64,000 nt of DNA from Nemertoderma westbladi. Lineage: Eukaryota; Xenacoelomorpha; Nemertodermatida; Nemertodermatidae. Shown here one piece after another: positions 21,392 through 32,100 of this stretch. The notes below the pieces were generated by a model. It was not told where the DNA came from and made no database searches. It worked only from the letters and a program-made list of their open reading frames with translations. The stretch's first letter is position 1. Each line of letters starts with the position of its first letter. The stretch covers positions 1 to 64,000 of the forward strand of contig JAUCBJ010009067.1 of assembly GCA_032718475.1 (NCBI GenBank). Direction: 5' to 3'. Position numbers and translations under genes: made by a program.

Positions 21392-23737
21392 TTATGGATA
21401 AATAGTCCTAATACTATTATGAAAGGAACTCAAACAAACAAATGTCAATAGCGTCGTCCTGCGCGGGCATATACTGAACGAGAGTTTTTTTATCATAGGT
21501 CTTCGAAAATTAGTAAAAGCTGGTTGATTTACTTTACTTTCATCTTCCTCATTACCCAACTGTTTCTTAATTTTATTCAATTGTTCATTAATTTTCAGTA
21601 ATTTACTTTTATTTCCCAGAACCTGTCTTAATATCTCTTCTCTATTTTCTTCATTTTCTTCCATTTGTTTAATAAATTTCCGCATTGGATTTTTGTTTCC
21701 TAATATTTGTCTCAATATCTCTTCTTTATTTTCATCATTATCTTCTAAATGTTTAATAAATTTCTGTAATTTAATTTTACTTCCTAGAACTTGGGTCAAT
21801 GTCGCCTCTTTATTTTCTTCATTTTCCTTCAAATGTTTAATAATTTTCCGCAATTTATTCTTATTTCCAAGTAATTGTCTCAATATTTCCTCATTATCAT
21901 CATTTTCACCCTCTTCTTCACTTTCCTGATCTTCACTTTCTTCACCCTCTTCTTGACCTTCACTTTCTTCATCCTCTTCCCCACCTTCACTTTCTTCATT
22001 CTCTTCCTGACCTTCACTTTCTTCATCCTCTTCCTGATCTTCACTTTCTTCACCCTCTTTCTGACCTTCACTTTCTTCACCCTCTTCCCCACCTTCACTT
22101 TCTTCATCCTCTTCCCCACCTTCACTTTCTTCATCCTCTTCCTGACCTTCACTTTCTTCATCCTCTTCCTGATCTTTACTTTCTTCACCCTCTTTCTGAC
22201 CTTCACTTTCTTCACCCTCTTCCCCACCTTCACTTTCTTCATCCTCTTCCCCACCTTCACTTTCTTCATTCTCTTCCTGACCTTCACTTTCTTCATCCTC
22301 TTCCTGATCTTCACTTTCTTCACCCTCTTTCTGACCTTCACTTTCTTCACCCTCTTCCCCACCTTCACTTTCTTCATTCACTTCCTGACCTTCACTTTCT
22401 TCATCCTCTTCCTGATCTTCACTTTCTTCACCCTCTTTCTGACCTTCACTTTCTTCACCCTCTTCCCCACCTTCACTTTCTTCATTCTCTTCCTGACCTT
22501 CACTTTCTTCATCCTCTTCCTGATCTTCACTTTCTTCACCCTCTTTCTGACCTTCACTTTCTTCACCCTCTTCCCCACCTTCACTTTCTTCATTCTCTTC
22601 CTGACCTTCACTTTCTTCATCCTCTTCCTGATCTTCACTTTCTTCACCCTCTTTCTGACCTTCACTTTCTTCACCCTCTTCCCCACCTTCACTTTCTTCA
22701 TTCTCTTCCTGACCTTCACTTTCTTCATCCTCTTCCTGATCTTCACTTTCTTCACCCTCTTTCTGACCTTCACTTTCTTCACCCTCTTCCCCACCTTCAC
22801 TTTCTTCATTCTCTTCCTGACCTTCACTTTCTTCATCCTCTTCCTGATCTTCACTTTCTTCACCCTCTTTCTGACCTTCACTTTCTTCATCCTCTTCCCC
22901 GCCTTCGCTATCTTCACCCTCTTCTTGACCTTCACTTTCTTCACCCTCTTCTTGACCTTCACTTTCTTCATTCTCTTCCTGACCTTCGCTTTCTTCACCC
23001 TCTTCTTGACCTTCACTTTCTTCATCCTCTTCCAGATCTTCACTTTCTTCACCCTCTTTCTGACCTTCACTTTCTTCACCCTCTTCCCCACCTTCACTTT
23101 CTTCATTCTCTTCCTGACCTTCACTTTCTTCATCCTCTTCCTGATCTTCACTTTCTTCACCCTCTTTCTGACCTTCACTTTCTTCACCCTCTTCCCCACC
23201 TTCACTTTCTTCATCCTCTTCCCCACCTTCACTTTCTTCACCCTCTTTCTGACCTTCACTTTCTTCACCCTCTTCCCCACCTTCACTTTCTTCATTATCT
23301 TCCTGACCTTCACTTTCTTCATCCTCTTCCTGATCTTCACTTTCTTCACCCTCTTTCTGACCTTCACTTTCTTCACCCTCTTCCCCACCTTCACTTTCTT
23401 CATTCTCTTCCTGACCTTCACTTTCTTCATCCTCTTCCTGATCTTCACTTTCTTCACCCTCTTTCTGACCTTCACTTTCTTCATCCTCTTCCCCGCCTTC
23501 GCTATCTTCACCCTCTTCTTGACCTTCACTTTCTTCACCCTCTTCTTGACCTTCACTTTCTCCATTCTCTTCCTGACCTTCGCTATCTTCACCCTCTTCT
23601 TGACCTTCACTTTCTTCATCCTCTTCCTGATCTTCACTTTCTTCGTTCTCAACTTCACTCTCTTCAACTTCATCCTGACCCTCACTATTTTCATTCTCCA
23701 TCTCATCGTCCTCTTCTTCTTCATCTTTCTCACTCAA
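21392..23737 (-). CDS. Acidic repeat protein with helical C-terminal repeats (hypothetical)
   Basis: An open frame of about 780 codons on the minus strand, open up to a stop near 23782. There is no ATG at its 5' edge; the first internal ATG (codon 13, in DDEMENEN) or a spliced upstream exon would be needed. Residues ~15-610 are almost pure Glu/Ser/Gly/Gln/Asp in 9-residue units (EESEGQEED-like), grouped into 36-residue higher-order repeats. Residues ~613-725 form four 28-residue repeats of the type EEILRQ(L/I)LGNK...KFIKHL, amphipathic and probably helical. They keep their hydrophobic pattern while differing in sequence, which argues for selection on protein. A ~55-residue unique tail follows. 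No known family is recognised; nuclear acidic-repeat proteins look similar by composition only. It lies wholly between the two foldback arms and may be that element's cargo. Other frames of the repeat are also open and are shadows. Confidence 0.55.
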   Translation of the reverse strand: MSEKDEEEEDDEMENENSEGQDEVEESEVENEESEDQEEDEESEGQEEGEDSEGQEENGESEGQEEGEESEGQEEGEDSEGGEEDEESEGQKEGEESEDQEEDEESEGQEENEESEGGEEGEESEGQKEGEESEDQEEDEESEGQEDNEESEGGEEGEESEGQKEGEESEGGEEDEESEGGEEGEESEGQKEGEESEDQEEDEESEGQEENEESEGGEEGEESEGQKEGEESEDLEEDEESEGQEEGEESEGQEENEESEGQEEGEESEGQEEGEDSEGGEEDEESEGQKEGEESEDQEEDEESEGQEENEESEGGEEGEESEGQKEGEESEDQEEDEESEGQEENEESEGGEEGEESEGQKEGEESEDQEEDEESEGQEENEESEGGEEGEESEGQKEGEESEDQEEDEESEGQEENEESEGGEEGEESEGQKEGEESEDQEEDEESEGQEVNEESEGGEEGEESEGQKEGEESEDQEEDEESEGQEENEESEGGEEDEESEGGEEGEESEGQKEGEESKDQEEDEESEGQEEDEESEGGEEDEESEGGEEGEESEGQKEGEESEDQEEDEESEGQEENEESEGGEEDEESEGQEEGEESEDQESEEEGENDDNEEILRQLLGNKNKLRKIIKHLKENEENKEATLTQVLGSKIKLQKFIKHLEDNDENKEEILRQILGNKNPMRKFIKQMEENEENREEILRQVLGNKSKLLKINEQLNKIKKQLGNEEDESKVNQPAFTNFRRPMIKKLSFSICPRRTTLLTFVCLSSFHNSIRTIYP

Positions 23738-23815
23738 ATTTTCCTCATTTTCTAGGGGTAATTCTAATTCTAATAGTTAATAATAACTTAAATTCTAATA
23801 AATTCTAATAGTTTC

Positions 23816-26066
23816 TAATTAGAAAACTAAGCAAATGACCAGCTTGAAGGCCTTAGACCCTTAATATGAGGCATCGAGCAGCCAATGAGAGAGCAGATGC
23901 GAGTACAGTGGTAAAGCCCATCCATGGTGAGATACTACTACTAGGATCGGCATGCTGCATTGCAGCTGCATTTTTAAGAATGCTGTGCCGGCTTGTCAAC
24001 AAAATTGCACCGCCACAACTCCCTATCACCCATGACATTTGCTAGATCATCCGCATCTTTAAGTCCAGTGTCCTTTAAGATGCGTCTCAAGAAAGTCATG
24101 GGCTGTCCACCATGCTTATTCACTCCATGAGGCTGCCAAAGTACAAGATTATGCACTGGCTGGTCCTCACGGCGAAAGCAATGTCCTGCAAAGCGGAGGC
24201 GATTTTGTTCTAGTGTCAAGCTTGGGGGAACCAATGAGACACCTCCAATGTTATATAGTGTCTGGTTGGAGATGTGTGCATTGTACTTGACACAATGAAC
24301 CCGGCGTAGCATTCTTGTGAATGTGCCATCCAGAGATTTGGTGTCCTCAGCAGTTAGAGCCCAGCATGGACTCCCATAGAGGAGTACTGGAACTACTGCT
24401 GCTCTAAATAATCGGACCTTAAGTTTCCGATTAATTCTCGGTGACTTCCAAATCCTGGAAAGCCTATTCAAGGCTGCCCATGCCTTTCCCTTACGTATTC
24501 GAAGGTCCTCACCTGACTTCCGGATCCATGATCCCAGGTAACAGAAGTCGTCCACATGCTCAAGCATACCATCCATTGAGCTTATGCTCATCCGATCAGA
24601 GACTTGCTGAGGACTTTCAAAGTTAACTGTCAGAATTTTGGTCTTTCTGGAGTTAATAAAAAGACCAACACTAGAAGCAGCATGTTCTAATGAGCTGAGG
24701 AGCCGTTGGGCTCCCTCTAATGATTCTGAGAGTACTCCTACGTCATCAGCAAAGTCTAGATCAGTTAGGTACTTGGCAGGATTTCCTCGACTTCTGGAGC
24801 CAGTAGGTGGAGTTATCATCACCCCATCATCATTATAATGATCTAAGGACATGCGTAGAACATAGTCAACCACAATAATGAACAAGAATGGTGCAAGTGT
24901 GTCTCCTTGGAGGACGCCCCATAACACTTCAAATGGTTCTGTGTCACCATCAACAGTAGACACAAATGTTGTCGAACCATCGTATACTGATCTGATTGCT
25001 GCAATAATTTCATCAGGAATCCCATATAATGAAAGTATGCTGAACATACGTGAGCGAGAGACTGAATCAAAGGCCTTGAAGAAGTCAACAAAGATAACAG
25101 CCAGATGTCTGTCTTTCTTTTTTGCTAACTCTTCAATTATCCTTCTAAGTGCCAAAATGGGCTCCATGGTCCCACGACCTTTACGGAACCCATTCTGATT
25201 TCCACGGAGCAGTCTCTCAATGGGATCCCTGATGCGATTTAATAGAATCCTATTGTATAGCTTTGCAGCAATCGAGATCAATGAGATTCCCCGAAAAGAA
25301 CCATAGAGTGTTAGGTTGCCCTTCTTGGGAACTGGCACCAACTTATTTGTTTTCATTTCTTGTGGGACTCTTGTTGTTCGGTACATGTCTACTATGATGG
25401 GATAGATGAGCTTTAAACACTCAGGTATTTTAAAGACCTCAGGGGGAACACCATCTACTCCACTGGCACGATTGGTCTTAATGCTCTTTGCAGCAGCCTT
25501 CACTTCTGCAAAGGAGATATCGCCAATGGGAATATCTGGGAGTACAGACTCAGACACTTTTACTTCTATAAAGTTATCAGGCAATACCCTGTCATTATTG
25601 AGGAGCTTTTCAAAGTGGGCTTTCCAACCATTGAGGCGATCGGCTGGTGATTCAGCCTTAACCTTGGTGGTTGGTTGGCTTTTCCGCCCAGTAAGCAGAT
25701 TGATCGATTTCCATGCCTGGGATGATTGCCTGCTGTCGTCAGCATCATTAATGGCATCAACCTGTTGGTTTATTAGCTCCTGTAGATGGTGAGATAACGT
25801 CACACTAACTCTCAAGGATAGTTATACTCACCATTCAAATATCCCTCGCAAACCAGATTCCCCAGCATCTAAAGTATTCCACTTCAATGCAAAATATATA
25901 GAGCTTTAGTTGGATTTGAACCTGTGCTTGTAAACTCTTTTGTGCTCGTATATTGAAATTTATTGTTCATGTAATGCAATATAACTCGGCTATTTAGTCT
26001 GTGCCTCAGTGAGGTATAGTCTGTGCCTCAGTGAGGCATAGTCTATGCCTCAGTGCCTAAGTGAGG
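23816..26066 (-). repeat. Right arm of the inverted repeat, split by LINE D
   Basis: The arm consists of 23816-23943 and 25788-26066, reverse complement of 20536-21020. Joining the pieces across LINE D, with one copy of the ATGGTGAGAT duplication, restores the order seen in the intact left arm. The arm ends at 26066, and the next base starts LINE copy E. Confidence 0.88.
23934..25787 (-). mobile_element. LINE copy D: 5'-truncated with uninterrupted RT frame
   Basis: The best RT copy in the window. The frame from about 25787 down to 23974 has no stop or frameshift. It begins LQELINQQVDAINDADD, contains the RT fingers/palm (VPVPKKGN, FRGISLISIAAKLYNRIL, RKGRGTMEPILALR), catalytic FVDFFKAFDSV and TDLDFADDVGVLS, GVLQGDTLAPFLF, the C-terminal domain with YGSPCWALTAEDTKSLD, and ends VDKPAQHS. 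The endonuclease half is missing. A 3' UTR of about 30 bp ends in TAG repeats (23935-23942). ATGGTGAGAT flanks both ends (TSD of about 8-10 bp), and the empty site survives in the left foldback arm at 20903-20912. The motif GVLQGD with DFADD and the short tandem-tailed 3' UTR suggest the RTE/RTEX group. Confidence 0.95.
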
Positions 26067-29000
26067 CATTGTACTTGACACAATGAACCCGGCGTAGCAT
26101 TCTTGTGAATGTGCCATCCAGAGATTTGGTGTCCTCAGCAGTTAGAGCCCAGCATGGACTCCCATAGAGGAATACTGGAACTACTGCTGCTCTAAATAAT
26201 CGGACCTTAAGTTTCCAATTAATTCTCGGTGACTTCCAAATCCTGGAAAGCCTATTCAAGGCTGCCCATGCCTTTCCCTTACTTATTCGAAGGTCCTCAC
26301 CTGACTTCCGGATCCATGATCCCAGGTAACAGAAGTCGTCCACGTGCTCAAGCATACCTTCCTTTGAGCTTATGCTCATCCGATCAGAGACATGCTGAGG
26401 ACTTTCAAAGTTAACTGTCAGAATTTTGGTCTTTCTGGAGATAATAAAAAGACCAACACTAGAAGCAGCATGTTCTAATGAGCTGAGGAGCCGTTGGGCT
26501 CCCTCTAGTGATTCTGAGAGTACTCCTAAGTCATCAGCAAAGTCTAGATCAGTTAGGTACTTGGCAGGATTTCCTCGACTTCTGGAGCCAGTAGGTGGAG
26601 TTATCATCACCCCATCATCATTATGATGATCTAAGGACATGCGTAAAACATAGTCAACCACAATTATGAACAAGAATGGTGTAAGTGTGTCTCCCTGGAG
26701 GACGCCCCATAACACTTCAAAAGGTTCTGTGTCACCGTCAACAGTAGACACAAATGTTGTCGAACCATCGTATACTGATCTGATTGCTGCAATAATTTCA
26801 TCAGGATTCCCATATAATGAAAGTATGCTGAACATGCGTGAGCGAGAGACTGAATCAAAGGCCTTGAAGAAGTCAACAAAGATAACAGCCAGATGCCTGT
26901 CTTTCTTTTTTGATAACTCTTCAATTATCCGTCTAAGTGCCAAAATGGGCTCCATGGTCCCACGACCTTTACGGAACCCATTCTGATTTCCACGGAGCAG
27001 TCTCTCAATGGGATCCCTGATACGATTTAATAGAATTCTATTGTATAGCTTTGCAGCAATCGAGATCAATGAGATTCCCCGAAAAGAACCATCGAGTGTT
27101 AGGTTGCCCTTCTTGGGAACTGGCACCAACTTATTTGTTTTCATTTCTTGTGGGACTCTTGTTGTTCGGTACATGTCTACTATGATGGGATAGATGAGCT
27201 TTAAACACTCAGGTATTTTAAAGACCTCAGGGGGAACACCATCTACTCCACTGGCACGATTGGTCTTAATGCTCTTTGCAGCAGCCTTCACTTCTGCAAA
27301 GGAGATATCGCCAATGGGAATATCTGAAAGTACAGACTCAGACACTTTTACTTCTATAAAGTTATCAGGCAATACCCTGTCATTATTGAGGAGCTTTTCA
27401 AAGTGGGCCTTCCAACCATTGAGGCGATCGGCTGGTGATTCAGCCTTAACCTTGGTGGTTGGTTGGCTTTTCCGACCAGTAAGCAAGTTGATCGATTTCC
27501 ATGCCTGGGATGATTGCCTGCTGTCGTCAGCATCATTGATGGCATTACCTGTTGGTTTATTAGCTCCTGTAGATTAACAGAGTACTGTCTGTTCAGGGAC
27601 CTAGATGCAGCCTTAACTGCATTCTTGGCCACTGTAGTCTGTTTGAGTCGGGACTCTTTCTGCGCCTTATAAAGGTCATTTCGGCACTTCTGAATTTTGT
27701 TATCAGTCCAGGGGGCCCTTTTCCTGTTTCGAGTGTATACAGGAACTGTATCTGCAGCTGCTAACTTAACTGCTTCTGTGAAGGCAGTATAGCCCTCACA
27801 GAGATCTGCCGCTTCAGAGGCAAGAACCTCATACCTGTTGCTCAGCTGTAGTGTGAAGCTGGATCTCACACTTGGCTGTTGCAACAGAGAGAACCAGTCA
27901 TGCCGCGGCAAGGCAGATTTCGTTGTTCTGCTAGCACGCAGACTAAGTCTTACCTTGGCCACAATAAGGCGGTGATCACTAGAGAAGGGTCGAAGTGTAA
28001 ATGCATTACAGTCTTGTATAGAGCTCCTGATCGAAATAGAATATAGTCTATCTGGGACTTGTGACCACTGGGTCCACTATGAGTCCATAGGTTTCCAGTT
28101 TACTTCTTGAACTGGGTTCCAGCCGAAAACATCCATTTCCAGAGATAAAATCCTGAAGATGGACGGAATTTCGGTTAACACTATTGCTATAGACCCAGGG
28201 CGATGTAGGTGAATGATGCAGACTTGCATTAAAGTCTCCCAGGAATGTTAAGAATGCATGCTGATCCACTCCATCAGTAGCTGCTTGTGGATTATGGTAG
28301 AAATTTTCCACCTCCTCTACAGGGGCAACACTAGTTGGAGAGTAGCACACAATCAGAACCACCTTAGGAAACTTCTTAGCCAGTCTTCCAGAACATGAGA
28401 TGTGACAACGGATGATGCGGTTAGAGATTTGGTCTATTTTCTCCAATGCTGCATGTGCAGTTGGATTCATCAATGGACCAATTCCACCATTGCCACTATC
28501 ATCTGCTGAAGCGAGGACGAGTCGCCAACCGCCCCACATGTCCTTAATCAGAACCTCATCAGTCTGTCCAGTCTGCATTCGGTGCTCTTGAACACCCACT
28601 GCACTAAGAGAAAGCTTATCTGCCAAGGCAGTCAGCTCACCTTGTCGCATTGGGGACCCGAGTGTTAGGGTGTTTACTGAGCCTAGTCTAGTGACTTGCC
28701 TCAGATTCACCAATGGCTTTGTTGGTCGGGGTGGAACATGAGAGTAGCCTCCAACTCCAGAAACCCTCTCCACCTCACAATCTGGCCTCCCTGGTGACCA
28801 AGGGTTTGGACCAGAAAGGTCATCAGGAAAGGGACTCAAAGAATTGTTGGTTTCTCTCTCTCCAGTAGGGGGTGAGACAAGCAGCCGGTCAGGAGATAAC
28901 TGACGCCTGTGAGGCCGATTGTATCCGGTAATTCCACTGGCCTCTAGTGGCCGGACCTCCGCATTGCTAATGTAATCCATAGTGGGGGTTGGGGGGTGCT

Positions 29001-29119
29001 TTTTTGCCGAGTCAGCTCTCGGTGCAAATACCACACCATGGTTTGCCATTCCACAGGGTGGGTGTCGCAATGGAGTCAGATATGAGGCCCATCACCCATA
29101 TCTACTCTGGCGCACATGA
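26067..29119 (-). mobile_element. LINE copy E: endonuclease + RT, lacking its 3' end, inactivated
   Basis: The longest LINE copy. On the minus strand the endonuclease part (29070-28048) has VGVQEHRMQTGQ, GGNGGIG, CYSPTS and FLGDFNASLHHS. A 1-nt deletion near 28131 and a stop (AAGTAA) near 28105 break it. Reading resumes at 27962 through the linker, is frameshifted near 27546, then the RT frame 27486-26067 is open, with FVDFFKAFDSV and TDLDFADDLGVLS. It stops inside VHCVKYNA, about 340 bp short of the normal 3' end, where the foldback arm begins. Its 5' edge (29119) abuts the 50-bp satellite with no spacer and corresponds to position 57907 of copy F. Confidence 0.94.
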
Positions 29120-32100
29120 CCGGTTTACTGAACTCATCTCACTGACGACATAGCTTACCCCACACTACCTCGGTTTACTGAACTAGTCTCACAGACGACG
29201 TAGCTTACCCCACACTACCTCGGTGTACTGAACTCATCTCACTGACGAGATAGCTTACCCCACACTACCTCGGTTTACTGAACTAGTCTCACTGACGACG
29301 TAGCTTACCCCACACAACCTCGGTTTACTGAACTCAACTCACTGACGACGTAGCTTACCCCACACTACCTCGGTTTACTGAACTCATCTCACTGACGACG
29401 TAGCTTACCCCACACTACCTCGGTTTACTGAACTCATCTCACTGACGACATAGCTTACCCCACACTACCTTGGTTTACTGAACTCATCTCACTGGCGACG
29501 TAGCTTACCCCACACTACCTCGGTTTACTGAACTCATCTCACTGACGACGTACCTTACCCCACACTACCTCGGTTTACTGAACTCATCTCACTGACGACG
29601 TACCTTACCCCACACTACCTCGGTTTACTGAACTCATCTCACTGACGACGTAGCTTACCCCACACTACCTCGGTTTACTGAACTCATCTCACTGGCGACG
29701 TAGCTTACCCCACACTACCTCGGTTTACTGAACTCATCTCACTGACGACATAGCTTACCCCACACTACCTCGGTTTACTGAACTCATCTCACTGACGACG
29801 TAGCTTACCCCACACTACCTCGGTTTACTGAACTAGTCTCACTGACGACGTAGCTTACCCCACACTACCTCGGTTTACTGAACTCATCTCACTGACGACG
29901 TAGCTTACCCCACACTACCTCGGTTTACCGAACTCATCTCACTGACGACGTAGCTTACCCCACAAGACCTCGGTTTACCGAACTCATCTCACTGACGACA
30001 TAGCTTACCCCGCACTACCTTGGTTTACTAAACTCATCTCACTGACGACGTAGCTTACCCCACACTACCTCGGTTTACTGAACTCATCTCACTGACGACG
30101 TAGCTTACCCCACACTACCTCGGTTTACTGAACTCATCTCACTGACGACGTAGCTTACCCCACACTACCTCGGTTTACCGAACTCATCTCACTGACGACG
30201 TAGCTTACCCCACACTACCTCGGTTTACTGAACTCATCTCACTGACGACGTAGTTTACCCCACACTACCTCGGTTTACTGAACTCATCTCACTGACGACG
30301 TAGCTTACCCCACACGACCTCGGTTTACCGAACTCATCTCACTGACGACATAGCTTACCCCACATTACCTCGGTTTACCGAACTCATCTCACTGACGACA
30401 TAGCTTACCCCACACTACCTCGGTTTACTGAACTCATCTCACTGACGACGTAGCTTACCCCACACTACCTCGGTTTACTGAACTCATCTCACTGACGACG
30501 TAGCTTATCCCACACTACCTCGGTTTACTGAACTCATCTCACTGACGACGTAGCTTACCCCACTCTACCTCTACCTCGGTTTACTGAACTCATCTCACTG
30601 ACGACGTAGCTTACCCCACACTACCTCGGTTTACTGAACTAATCTCACTGACGACGTAGCTTACCCCACACTACCTCGGTTTACTGAACTCATCTCACTG
30701 ACGACGTAGCTTACACCACACTACCTCGGTTTACTGAACTAATCTCACTGACGACGTAGCTTACCCCACACTACCTCGGTTTACTGAACTAGTGTCACTG
30801 ACGACATAGCTTACCCCACACTACCTCGGTTTACTGAACTCATTTCACTGACGACGTAGCTTACCCCACTCTACCTCTACCTCGGTTTACTGAACTCATC
30901 TCACTGACGACGTAGCTTACCCCACACTACCTCGGTTTACTGAACTAATCTCACTGACGACGTAGCTTACCCCACACTACCTCGGTTTACTGAACTCATC
31001 TCACTGACGACGTAGCTTACCCCACACTACCTCGGTTTACTGAACTAATCTCACTGACGACGTAGCTTACCCCACACTACCTCGGTTTACTGAACTAGTG
31101 TCACTGACGACATAGCTTGCCCCACACTACCTCGGTTTACTGAACTCATTTCACAGACGACGTAGCTTACCCCGCACTACCTCGGTTTACTGAACTCATC
31201 TCACTGACGACATAGCTTACCCCACACTACCTCGGTTTACTGAACTCATCTCACTGGCGACGTAGCTTACCCCACACTACCTCGGTTTACTGAACTCATC
31301 TCACTGACGACGTAGCTTACCCCACACTACCTCGGTTTACTGAACTCATCTCACTGACGACATAGCTTACCCACACTACCTCGGTTTACTGAACTCATCT
31401 CACTGACGACGTAGCTTACCCCACACTACCTCGGTTTACTGAACTCATCTCACTGACGACGTAGCTTACCCCACACTACCTCGGTTTACTGAACTCATCT
31501 CACTGACGACGTAGCTTACCCCACACTACCTCGGTTTACTGAACTAATCTCACTGGCGACGTAGCTTACCCCACACTACCTCGGTTTACTGAACTCATCT
31601 CACTGACGACGTAGCTTACCCCGCACTACCTCGGTTTACTGAACTCATTTCACTGACGACGTAGCTTACCCCACACTACCTCGGTTTACTAAACTCATCT
31701 CACTGACGACGTAGCTTTCCCCACACTACCTTGGTTTACTGAACTCATCTCACTGACGACGTAGCTTACCCCACACTACCTCGGTTTACTGAACTCATCT
31801 CACTGACGACGTAGCTTACCCCACACTACCTCGGTTTACTGAACTCATCTCATTGACGACGGAGCTTACCCCACACTACCTCGGTTTACTGAACTCATTT
31901 CACTGACGACGTAGCTTACCCCACACTACCTCGGTTTACTGAACTCATCTCACTGACGACGTAGCTTACCCCACACTACCTCGGTTTACTGAACTCATCT
32001 CACTGACGACGTAGCTTACCCCACACTACCTCGGTTTACTGAACTCATCTCACTGACGTCGTAGCTTACCCCACACTACCTCGGTTTACTGAACTCATCT

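Noticed and set aside
21875-23755. A 626-codon + strand frame rich in Phe/Leu/Thr and a 451-codon Lys/Val/Arg-rich minus-strand frame
   Set aside because: Shadow frames of the acidic-protein repeat; they lack the coherent helical C-terminal repeats and simply end where the repeat ends.
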